Assembly (NCBI GenBank): GCA_902464175.1
Contig: CABQHZ010000027.1
Span: forward strand, 1 to 19,861
DNA from: an uncultured Collinsella sp.
GTDB lineage: Bacteria; Actinomycetota; Coriobacteriia; Coriobacteriales; Coriobacteriaceae
Reading direction: 5' to 3'
Length of the DNA stretch: 19,861 bases
Part shown: one piece after another, positions 14,355 to 19,861 of the stretch
Layout: every line of letters begins with the position of its first letter
How positions within the stretch are numbered: position 1 is the stretch's first letter
Notes under the pieces: model-generated
What the model was told of the DNA's origin: nothing
Databases searched by the model: none
What the model saw: the letters and a program-made list of their open reading frames with translations, nothing else
Translations under genes and position numbers: made by a program

Positions 14355-14572
14355 ATCTCAATCTGTAACACCAAGCCAGATATTTGGACTCTAGGTGTTA
14401 CAGATTGAGATGAGCTGTTCGGCCGTCAACCTAATGTCTCGATCTGTAACATGTAGCGAGGAATTTGGCCTCTAACTGTTACAGATTGAGATAAAGCGGG
14501 GGCGGCTGGAGCAATATCTCGATCTGTAACAACTACGGGGCTCAACGGGGCCTAACTGTTACAGATTGAGAC
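14355..14572. repeat. Array of three 57-bp palindromes (3' of surface protein 2)
   Basis: Units at 14355-14411, 14436-14492 and 14516-14572, each with 16-base arms ending in TCTGTAACA and TGTTACAGA and a 25-base centre. Spacers are 24 and 23 bases. The arms differ only at ATCTCAAT versus GTCTCGAT-type positions. Centres share GGAATTTGnCCTCTAAC in several units and can form a short inner stem (e.g. GAGG/CCTC). The array starts 36 bases after the stop codon, exactly as in the array after surface protein 1. Confidence 0.9.
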
Positions 14573-14589
14573 AAAACGACCGACCAGGC

Positions 14590-14633
14590 CCCCAACCACC
14601 ACAAAGGCGCCTGCCCCATCGTGGTGGTTGGGG
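14590..14633 (-). repeat. CACCAC/GTGGTG hairpin, copy 5 (diverged)
   Basis: CCCCAACCACCAC (14590-14602) pairs with GTGGTGGTTGGGG (14621-14633). The loop is diverged (GCGCCTGCCCC in place of GTGCCTGTCCCC) and the outer A/T pairs of other copies are C/G here on both arms. It lies between the convergent surface-protein and glutamate-synthase-like genes. Confidence 0.75.
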
Positions 14634-14644
14634 CGGCCGGCATA

Positions 14645-14684
14645 GAAAAAAGTCCCCGCCGGGCGTGTGCTCGACGGGGACTTT
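14645..14684 (-). terminator. Intrinsic terminator of the nfn operon
   Basis: On the minus strand AAAGTCCCCG pairs with CGGGGACTTT and is followed by a run of T (AAAAAA at 14646-14651 on the plus strand). It lies about 30 bases past the stop of the oxidoreductase gene at 14713. Confidence 0.85.
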
Positions 14685-14712
14685 GCCGTTTGATGGCTAG
14701 CGCTGTAGGTGA

Positions 14713-16122
14713 TTACTCGCCCAGCAGGCTCTTGGTGATCGAAGCGGCGGCCTTCTTGCCGGCGCCCATCGCCAGAATGACCGTAGCGGCACCGGTGACG
14801 ATGTCGCCGCCGGCCCAGATGCGGGGATCGGTGGTCTGGCCGGTCTCCTCGTCAGCGACGATGTAGCCCCACTTGTTGAGCTCCATCTTGCCGCCGATCT
14901 TGGCAGCGAAGGGGTTGGCGTTGGTGCCGATAGCCGAGATCGCGACGTCGCAGGGGATCTCCTCGATGGCGCCCTCGATGGGCACCGGGCGACGGCGGCC
15001 GGACTCGTCGGGCTCGCCGAGCTCCATCTTCTGGACCTTGACGGCGCACACGGAGCCGTCCTCGCCAGCGACAAACTCGAGCGGGGAGACGAGCGGCAGA
15101 ACCTCGACGCCCTCGGCCTTAGCATGGTGCAGCTCGGCGCGACGGCAGGGCATCTCGTCCTCGGTACGACGGTAGGCGATGATGGCGTGCTCGGCGCCCA
15201 GGCGCTTGGCGGTACGGACGGCGTCCATAGCCACGTTGCCGCCACCAAAGACGACGACGTTCTTGCCGTGCTTGGTGGGGGTGTCGTACTCGGGGAACTT
15301 GTTGGCCTTCATCAGGTTCACGCGGGTGAGGTACTCGTTGGCGAAGAAGACGTTGGGCAGGTTCTCGCCGGGGACGTTGAGGAACTTGGGCAGGCCGGCA
15401 CCGGTCGCCACGTAGATGGCGTCGAAGCCCTGCTCGAACAGCTCCTCGGCCGTGGCCATGTTGCCCACGACGGAGTTGTACTCAAACTTGACACCCATGT
15501 CCTCCAGGCCGTCAATCTCGCGCTTGACGACTGCCTTGGGCAGACGGAACTCGGGGATGCCGTAGACCAGCACGCCGCCGCCGGTGAAGAATGCCTCGAA
15601 GACGGTGACGTCAAAGCCGTTGCGGGCAAGCTCGCCGGCGCAGGTGATGCCGGACGGGCCGGAGCCGACGACGGCGACCTTCTTGCCGTTCTTGGGGGCC
15701 ATCTTGGGCGTGGAGGCGAGCTCGGGGCGGTCACCCAGGAAGCGCTCGAGCTGGCCGATGGCCACGGGCTCGGACTTCTTGCCGCGGATGCACTTGCCCT
15801 CGCACTGGTTCTCCTGCGGGCAGACGCGGCCGCAGATTGCGGGAAGCATGGAGTCCTCGCGGATGGTATCGAGAGCGCCGCCGAAGTCCTTCGCGCGGAT
15901 CTGCTCGATAAAGCGGGGGATGTTGATGTTGACGGGGCAGCCCTCAACACAGAACGGCTTCTTGCAGTTGAGGCAGCGCTCGGCCTCGGCCAGCGCCATC
16001 TCCTCGGTGAAGCCCTTGTCGACGGGGCGGAAGTCGCAGGCGCGCTCGGCGGCCGGCTCCTCGTTATCGGGGGTGCGGGGCGACTTCATATCGGCAACGA
16101 AACGACCGTTAACTAGTGGCAT
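14713..16122 (-). CDS. gltA: NADPH-dependent glutamate synthase small-subunit-like flavoprotein; probable NfnB
   Basis: 469 residues, the normal length for the GltA/NfnB (NfnL) family. The N-terminus has two cysteine sets for [4Fe-4S] clusters: C50, C53, C58, C62 (CLNCKKPFCVEGCP) and C97, C101, C107, C111 (CGRVCPQENQCEGKC). The FAD-binding loop is VAVVGSGPSGITCAGELA (149-166). A second Rossmann motif for NADPH reads VVVFGGGNVAMDAVRTAKRLGA. The C-terminal FAD-contacting stretch is RIWAGGDIVTGAATVILAMGAGKKAA. No large glutamate synthase subunit is adjacent; the partner is an NfnA-like protein whose stop overlaps this start by 10 bases. This pairing points to the bifurcating NADH-dependent ferredoxin:NADP+ oxidoreductase (NfnAB) rather than to glutamate synthesis. 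GAGGA upstream of ATG lies inside the preceding gene, indicating coupling. Confidence 0.9.
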   Translation of the reverse strand: MPLVNGRFVADMKSPRTPDNEEPAAERACDFRPVDKGFTEEMALAEAERCLNCKKPFCVEGCPVNINIPRFIEQIRAKDFGGALDTIREDSMLPAICGRVCPQENQCEGKCIRGKKSEPVAIGQLERFLGDRPELASTPKMAPKNGKKVAVVGSGPSGITCAGELARNGFDVTVFEAFFTGGGVLVYGIPEFRLPKAVVKREIDGLEDMGVKFEYNSVVGNMATAEELFEQGFDAIYVATGAGLPKFLNVPGENLPNVFFANEYLTRVNLMKANKFPEYDTPTKHGKNVVVFGGGNVAMDAVRTAKRLGAEHAIIAYRRTEDEMPCRRAELHHAKAEGVEVLPLVSPLEFVAGEDGSVCAVKVQKMELGEPDESGRRRPVPIEGAIEEIPCDVAISAIGTNANPFAAKIGGKMELNKWGYIVADEETGQTTDPRIWAGGDIVTGAATVILAMGAGKKAAASITKSLLGE

Positions 16123-16952
16123 GCGCAGCTCTTTTCCTCATAGGCCTTGAGGGACTCGCCCTCTTCGGAACGGTAAGCGGCCTGGCGGGCACGAAGGTCA
16201 TCCCAGTCGACCAAGGTGGCATCGAAATCGGGGCCGTCGACGCAAGCGAACTTGGTCACGCCGCCCACCTCGACGCGGCAGCAGCCGCACATGCCGGTGC
16301 CGTCAACCATGATGGGGTTGAGCGACGCGGTGATGGGGGTGTCGTACTTCTGGGCGGTGAGGGTCGAGAACTTCATCATCGGAACGGGGCCGACGCAGAA
16401 GACCTGGCTCACGGCCTTGTCCTGCAGCAGGCGCTCCAGCGGAGCGGTGACAACGCCCTGCTCGCCGTAGGAGCCGTCGTCAGTGGTGATATGGATGTGG
16501 TCCTCGTCGAGGAGCTCGCGGAACTGGTCCTCCATGAGCAGAAGGTCCTTGGTGCGGGCGCCCATGATGGCGTGCACCTCGTGGCCGGTCTCGACCAGGT
16601 GCTTGGCGACCGGGAAGGCAATTGCCAGGCCGACGCCGCCGCCAATGACGGCACAGGGGCCCTCGGCCATCTCGGTGGGAACGCCCAGCGGGCCCACGAC
16701 GTCGCGCAGCGACTCGCCGGCCTCGTAGGTGGAAAGCATCTCGGTGGTTTTGCCGATCACCATGAAGATGAACTCGACCCAGCCCTCGTCACCGTTCCAG
16801 CCGGCCAGGGTAAACGGGACGCGCTCGCCCGTCTCGTTGGCGCGAACCATGAGGAACTGTCCAGCGTGCGCATGCTTGGCGATTGCGGGCGCCTCGATGC
16901 GGAACTTGAACACCTTCTCCGAGAACTGCGTCTTCTCCAGGATCTTATACAT
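16113..16952 (-). CDS. nfnA: Sulfide/dihydroorotate dehydrogenase-like FAD/NAD-binding protein; probable NfnA
   Basis: 279 residues of the PyrK/NfnA type: an N-terminal flavin-binding barrel (VPFTLAGW near 45), an NAD(P)-binding fold starting with CAVIGGGVGLAIAFPVAKHL, and a C-terminal [2Fe-2S] site DGTGMCGCCRVEV...FACVDGPDF with C222, C224, C225, C237 and D217 nearby. In the structurally known Nfn, this cluster is held by Asp and Cys ligands. With the downstream flavoprotein it would form the soluble complex that couples NADH and reduced ferredoxin oxidation to NADP+ reduction. ATG 16952 is preceded by GAGAGGGG. It is the first gene of the operon. Alternative partners (sulfide dehydrogenase SudAB) use the same folds and cannot be separated from Nfn by sequence reading alone. 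Confidence 0.88.
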   Translation of the reverse strand: MYKILEKTQFSEKVFKFRIEAPAIAKHAHAGQFLMVRANETGERVPFTLAGWNGDEGWVEFIFMVIGKTTEMLSTYEAGESLRDVVGPLGVPTEMAEGPCAVIGGGVGLAIAFPVAKHLVETGHEVHAIMGARTKDLLLMEDQFRELLDEDHIHITTDDGSYGEQGVVTAPLERLLQDKAVSQVFCVGPVPMMKFSTLTAQKYDTPITASLNPIMVDGTGMCGCCRVEVGGVTKFACVDGPDFDATLVDWDDLRARQAAYRSEEGESLKAYEEKSCACH

Positions 16953-17018
16953 AGAACCCCTCTCTTGTTAGGGCCGCCGAACCGTGCCTCCACGGAAATG
17001 GACGGTAGCCCGAATAAA

Positions 17019-17053
17019 ACCGTACGCGCACAGGCGTTGTGCAGACATACGGT
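17019..17053 (-). promoter_or_regulatory. Interrupted palindrome at the start of the nfn leader
   Basis: ACCGTAnnnGCAC and GTGCnnnnnTACGGT are inverted around AGGCGTT. It lies directly downstream of the putative -10 (17058-17063, minus), near the expected transcription start. It could be an operator or a 5' stabilising hairpin. Confidence 0.45.
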
Positions 17054-17057
17054 GCAA

Positions 17058-17063
17058 ATTATA
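17058..17063 (-). promoter_or_regulatory. Putative -10 (TATAAT) for the nfn operon
   Basis: A perfect TATAAT on the minus strand (GGGTATAATTTG), giving a leader of about 100 bases before ATG 16952. The -35 region at standard spacing is poor. Confidence 0.5.
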
Positions 17064-17124
17064 CCCTCATGGGCATGTCGCTTACGTGTATCTTCGGCAG
17101 GTGGGAAAAGGGTTTATCCGGTTC

Positions 17125-17162
17125 GACCTACCAAAAAGGGACAGGTTTATTTTGGTCGGTTT
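17125..17162. repeat. GGGACAGG hairpin, second family, copy 1
   Basis: GACCTACCAAAA pairs imperfectly with TTTTGGTCGGTTT around AGGGACAGGTTTA. It shares the GGGACAGG loop with the CACCAC family but has a different stem. It is in the region between pth and nfnA. Confidence 0.6.
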
Positions 17163-17178
17163 TATCAGGCGAAACGGC

Positions 17179-17220
17179 AAAGGGGGCCGGCCTCGGGTTG
17201 TGATGAGGCCGGCCCCCTTT
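17179..17220 (-). terminator. Strong 16-bp perfect hairpin between pth and nfnA
   Basis: AAAGGGGGCCGGCCTC (17179-17194) is perfectly inverted as GAGGCCGGCCCCCTTT (17205-17220) around a 10-base loop. Symmetrical A/T ends suit termination in either direction. Positioned downstream of pth, it is probably a second terminator insulating nfnA. Confidence 0.7.
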
Positions 17221-17287
17221 GGGGTGTTATGCGTGTATGGCGGCGCGGGGTTTATTGCGATGCGGCCACCGGGGCGTTTCTGTAGAT

Positions 17288-17327
17288 AAAACCTGCCAAA
17301 ATAAACATCCCTAAATGGTAGGTTTTA
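17288..17327 (-). terminator. Terminator of pth; GGGACAGG-related hairpin, second family, copy 2
   Basis: AAAACCTGCCA pairs with TGGTAGGTTTT, one G-T-type mismatch. The pth stop codon (17325-17327) is part of the right arm, so the gene ends inside its own terminator. The loop AAATAAACATCCCT is a diverged form of the AAATAAACCTGTCCC seen, inverted, at 17125-17162. Confidence 0.72.
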
Positions 17328-17954
17328 GTGCTTGCCGTTGGAGGAAGCGGCGCCGTTGACGTGGTCGCGGGCATAGATCACGCCGTGCACGATGGCGAGG
17401 CCCGCGGCGTCGGCCGCGCGGGCGCAGGTGTCCTGGAAATCCTCGGCCTCGCGGGCACGCAGCTGCTTGAGCACGTAGTCGGCCACGGCCATCTTGCCGG
17501 GAGGGTTGCCGATGCCGGTGCGGATACGGCTAAAGTCGCGGCTGCCCATCTTGTCGATGATGGAGCGCAGGCCGTTGTGACCGGCATGGCCTCCGCCCAC
17601 CTTGACGCGCACGTCACCGGCGGGAATGTCGAGCTCGTCGTGGATGACGAGCAGCTCCTCGGCCTTGATCTTGTACTCGCGGCAGAGCTTGGAGATGGGT
17701 CCGCCCGAGGTGTTCATGTACGACTGCGGCTTGACCAGCACGATCTGGCGCTTGCCACCCTCTTCCTCGGGATCGTTGATGTTGATGAGTGCGACCTCGG
17801 CGCCGGCCTGGTTTTTCCAGTACGTGACACCGGCCTGACGGGCCAGCTCGTCGATTGCCTTAAAGCCAGCGTTGTGGCGGGTCTCGGTATATTCCTCGCC
17901 AGGGTTGCCAAGTCCGGCAACCATGCGAATCTTAAGCGGCTGTGCAGCTGCCAT
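17325..17954 (-). CDS. pth: Peptidyl-tRNA hydrolase
   Basis: Releases tRNA from peptidyl-tRNA drop-off products in the cytoplasm. Family landmarks are all present: GLGNPGEEYTETRHNAGF with catalytic His27, YMNTSG with Asn81, HDELDIPAG with the Asp106 partner, GGGHAGHNGLRSI with Asn127, and RIRTGIGNPPGKM. 209 residues with the start chosen at 17954, slightly longer than E. coli Pth because of a C-terminal tail ending SSNGKH. The ATG at 17960 is two codons earlier but abuts the AAAGGA; with ATG 17954 that site is spaced by 5 bases, so the inner ATG is preferred. It has its own promoter (TTGACA at 18008-18013) and terminator, so it is monocistronic here. Confidence 0.95.
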   Translation of the reverse strand: MAAAQPLKIRMVAGLGNPGEEYTETRHNAGFKAIDELARQAGVTYWKNQAGAEVALININDPEEEGGKRQIVLVKPQSYMNTSGGPISKLCREYKIKAEELLVIHDELDIPAGDVRVKVGGGHAGHNGLRSIIDKMGSRDFSRIRTGIGNPPGKMAVADYVLKQLRAREAEDFQDTCARAADAAGLAIVHGVIYARDHVNGAASSNGKH

Positions 17955-17959
17955 GTTCA

Positions 17960-17965
17960 TCCTTT
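17960..17965 (-). promoter_or_regulatory. Shine-Dalgarno deciding the pth start
   Basis: AAAGGA on the minus strand; 5 bases from ATG 17954 but overlapping ATG 17960, which favours the inner start. Confidence 0.65.
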
Positions 17966-17984
17966 CGTTGATTTGTCGCCTGCT

Positions 17985-18013
17985 ATGGTGAGCGACCCTG
18001 TTGCCGCTGTCAA
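17985..18013 (-). promoter_or_regulatory. Promoter of pth
   Basis: On the minus strand a perfect -35 TTGACA (18008-18013), 17 bases of spacer, and a weak -10 CACCAT (17985-17990). The leader would be about 24 bases. Confidence 0.5.
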
Positions 18014-18068
18014 ATGGAGGGTAATTGAGGGCGTTTGGGGGCGTTTGGACGGACGTCGAAATCCGAGG

Positions 18069-18272
18069 TGGACAGTTAGTTCAGATACGTATAAGTTCTG
18101 AGGACTCGAATTACTCAATTCAATGCCGATACGTTGTTTTGGAGCTTTAGTTAGTCCATATGGCGCTGTTTTGAAGTCTACCCTGCCTTCAAATAGGGCG
18201 AATGGTATAGAGATAACTGCAAAACAGTCTAATTCAATGCGTCCATTTATACGTATTTGAACTAACTGCCCA
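18069..18272. mobile_element. 204-bp element with 26-bp terminal inverted repeats (MITE-like), copy 1
   Basis: The left end TGGACAGTTAGTTC... (18069-18094) is inverted at 18247-18272 with two mismatches. The ends contain the self-complementary ATACGTAT. Inside are further nested inverted repeats (CTGTTTTG at 18166 with CAAAACAG at 18220; CCCT/AGGG at 18181-18198), so the whole element can fold into one long hairpin. It has no coding capacity and no clear target-site duplication. The same ends bound the element at 19596-19800. Confidence 0.75.
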
Positions 18273-18305
18273 GCCCTGCTCGACGGCGCACGGGTGATTC
18301 GCCGT

Positions 18306-19433
18306 TTAGACCGGCGCGAGGCCGGTTCCGGCCCGCAGAGCGTTGAGCCAAGCGGCCTGACGCTTGCGATAGCCCTTGATACGGTACCGGAATCGGACTC
18401 CTGTGAGTCGATGCATCGTTTGGGCGAAGGCTTCGAGTGCAACAAGGTCTTTCATTTGGTCGCGATTGATAACCAGGACGTGGATGCCCATGGCCTTGAG
18501 GCCATTATTTCGATTGCCATCGTGGATGCGAGCGTTTTGAAGCTCATGCCCAATTCCGTTGTATTCGTTGTCGACTCCGGCTGCCGGGCAATATAGGTCG
18601 CAGATGGCATAGGGGATGCCCGAGGACATGTTGACCGCAAGAGTGTCGAAGTCGATTCGATGGTTGAGTAGCAGGCCTCCCATGGGCAGGCTGCAACATC
18701 CGAATCCGCCAAAGCGCATGGGCGCTCCGAGAACGGCAAACATTAGGGATTCGGCTGGGGATGCAGATCCGGGTCGGGCGAGATTGACTGCTGTGCGAAA
18801 CGAGGTGTATGAGCTACTTTTTGCGAACCGTGCGATCGCCTCGAGCTCCTCGATGGTCGTGGCTGGCTCGCATTTGTAGTGCGCCTGTTCGTAGCGGGTT
18901 TCATTTTGCTGCTCGGTCACCGACTGGTCGCTCCAGCAATCGAGATCGTTCGTCGCTTCGAAGGTGTCGGCCTTGGGCCAGATGTCGTCATAGGCGATGG
19001 GGTAGGTTGCCTCGGGCGGAAGAGAATACGTTCCGAGCAGCTCCATGAGAAGCATTAAGGTTTTGGCAACCGATTCATTTTTGGAACACAGCATGGCTGT
19101 CATGGCAGGAGACGTTGCGTAGATGTCGGCCTCGACGTGCATAATTGCACCTTCAGGAAGCGGAGCGGAGAGAATATGTTGAAGAAGTCGCTTGTCGGGG
19201 CGTCTGTTGTATTCGTTTGAAACGAGAAGATCGAGTAGTTCGGAATCATCTTCATTCCAGGCGTCGAGTATCGAAAGTGCGCCAAAGTCTATCGCGTCAT
19301 TATTGGGAATGCAGCTAGCCAGAGCTTGTGATTGCTGTCCGACGTCGATGGAGTCCCACGGAAGCGCAGAGTAAGCCCGTCGTGCGCGGCGAATCGCGCG
19401 GAGGGCGGAGAGATGTGAAATCACGGTCGTCAT
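18306..19433 (-). CDS. Uncharacterised protein with DUF559/Vsr-like nuclease signature
   Basis: 375 residues; no named family is recognised with confidence. The C-terminal third carries a residue pattern of PD-(D/E)XK enzymes of the DUF559/Vsr kind: SPAES with E228, AICDLYCP with D279, NEYNGIGHE with E290 and H296, then D305, RNNGLKAMGIHVLVI. The N-terminus (about 1-220) is helical and unassigned. ATG 19433 is the only possible start because a stop precedes it by four codons in frame; no Shine-Dalgarno is seen, so it may be leaderless or poorly translated. A short GC hairpin (ACGGCG/CGCCGT, 18283-18305) directly follows the stop. The gene is more A+T-rich than its neighbours and is bracketed by two elements with identical ends. 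Nuclease activity is inference. Confidence 0.8.
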   Translation of the reverse strand: MTTVISHLSALRAIRRARRAYSALPWDSIDVGQQSQALASCIPNNDAIDFGALSILDAWNEDDSELLDLLVSNEYNRRPDKRLLQHILSAPLPEGAIMHVEADIYATSPAMTAMLCSKNESVAKTLMLLMELLGTYSLPPEATYPIAYDDIWPKADTFEATNDLDCWSDQSVTEQQNETRYEQAHYKCEPATTIEELEAIARFAKSSSYTSFRTAVNLARPGSASPAESLMFAVLGAPMRFGGFGCCSLPMGGLLLNHRIDFDTLAVNMSSGIPYAICDLYCPAAGVDNEYNGIGHELQNARIHDGNRNNGLKAMGIHVLVINRDQMKDLVALEAFAQTMHRLTGVRFRYRIKGYRKRQAAWLNALRAGTGLAPV

Positions 19434-19595
19434 AACTACAAGGTACTAAGCCGTTGGCGAAACGCGGTCGCCGCGTCGTTCTTTTCGCTCAGTGGGGTGT
19501 TGTGTGCCATGAACGGCTGGGTGTTATGAAGTCGGAGGAATTGGTTGAGGGGATTGCGGGAAATCGAGCTCTACCGCGAGGGTTGACGATGGCTA

Positions 19596-19800
19596 CTGGA
19601 CAGTTAGTTCAGATACGTATAAGGCATCGCGCGTTCGAGGCGTTTCTAAGGGCCCTCGAGGACGATTTGAGGGTAAATGTGCAGCGGTAATGCTCGAAAA
19701 CGATGAGTTTTGGGCGGCATAGCGTCCGCCGGGGAGCTCAGAAAGCTCCGAACGGCCCTTTGGGGCTTTAAATAAATACGTATCTGAACTAACTGTCCAG
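19596..19800. mobile_element. 205-bp element with 25-bp perfect terminal inverted repeats (MITE-like), copy 2
   Basis: CTGGACAGTTAGTTC... (19596-19620) is perfectly inverted at 19776-19800. Nested inverted repeats lie inside: AAGGGCC (19648) with GGCCCTT (19754), and GGAGCT/AGCTCC near 19735-19750. The ends match those of the element at 18069-18272 and the length is the same, but the interiors are unrelated by eye. No coding capacity is evident. Confidence 0.78.
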
Positions 19801-19861
19801 GGCAGGGGTCGCGCGCGCAGACGTGGTGTAAGAGCGTCCTGAGGTCCGTCGCTGCAAATCC

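Noticed and set aside
7368..14572. CRISPR array
   Set aside because: The repeated units are 57-bp palindromes with variable centres and similar, not unique, 23-24-base spacers; there are no cas genes and only two or three units per array.
14355..14572. Integron attC sites
   Set aside because: Size is in range but the arms lack the GTTRRRY/RYYYAAC core (they read GTTACAG), they do not separate gene cassettes, and no integrase is visible.
15124..17285. Two long plus-strand frames opposite the nfn genes (15124-16116 and 16116-17285)
   Set aside because: Both mirror conserved genes; products are Ala/Gly/His/Leu-rich without motifs.
17328..18101. Plus-strand frame opposite pth
   Set aside because: Antisense shadow of a gene with all catalytic residues present.
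19454..19690. 78-codon plus-strand frame at the right end
   Set aside because: No ribosome binding site. It runs into the terminal repeat of the element at 19596, and its GQLVQIRI stretch is simply the translated repeat end, which also appears in shadow frames at the other element.

Overview
The window looks like chromosome of a GC-rich actinobacterium of the class Coriobacteriia, most likely Collinsella or a close relative. This is inferred from four things: a LuxR regulator fused to a multi-span membrane domain, surface proteins ending in LAxTGD plus a membrane helix plus RRKR, a cytidylate-kinase-like protein, and a dispersed hairpin whose loop reads GGGGACAGGCACC. No RNA gene, CRISPR array, prophage or transposase gene is visible.

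Layout. 1-1118: the end of one and the whole of a second amino-acid ABC transporter permease, translationally coupled. 1118-1225: a large imperfect inverted repeat. 1290-1913: cytidylate-kinase-like protein. 2005-2080: four tandem 19-bp units (eight CTCAA boxes), followed by an AAA/Cdc6-like ATPase with a C-terminal winged helix (2122-3237). 3311-4714 (minus): membrane-LuxR regulator. It is divergent from a cell-wall-anchored protein of 796 residues (4941-7331), which is followed by a giant surface protein of 2216 residues (7668-14318). 14713-16952 (minus): a two-gene operon that best fits the electron-bifurcating transhydrogenase NfnAB. 17325-17954 (minus): peptidyl-tRNA hydrolase. 18306-19433 (minus): an uncharacterised protein with a DUF559/Vsr-like nuclease signature, bracketed by two roughly 204-bp elements that share the same terminal inverted repeats.

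The non-coding DNA is the least expected part. Both surface-protein genes end in a near-identical 3' module: sorting signal, stop codon, an array of 57-bp palindromes at 80-81-bp period (two copies after the first gene, three after the second), then a CACCAC/GTGGTG hairpin. Both genes are also preceded by a related palindrome with the core TAGGTTCG/CGAACCTA, whose outer stem has changed on both arms together. This suggests that surface-protein genes in this genome share interchangeable 5' and 3' cassettes, and that the palindromes are maintained as structures. Two families of GGGACAGG-loop hairpins occur at most gene ends; one copy instead lies in the leader of the first surface-protein gene.

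How the genes work together: the permeases import amino acids. NfnAB balances NADH, NADPH and reduced ferredoxin in an anaerobic metabolism. The two secreted proteins would be processed by a sortase that is not in this window. The divergent LuxR protein is a candidate regulator of the first of them. The ATPase and the nuclease-like protein appear to be accessory genes, with base composition visibly richer in A+T than their neighbours.
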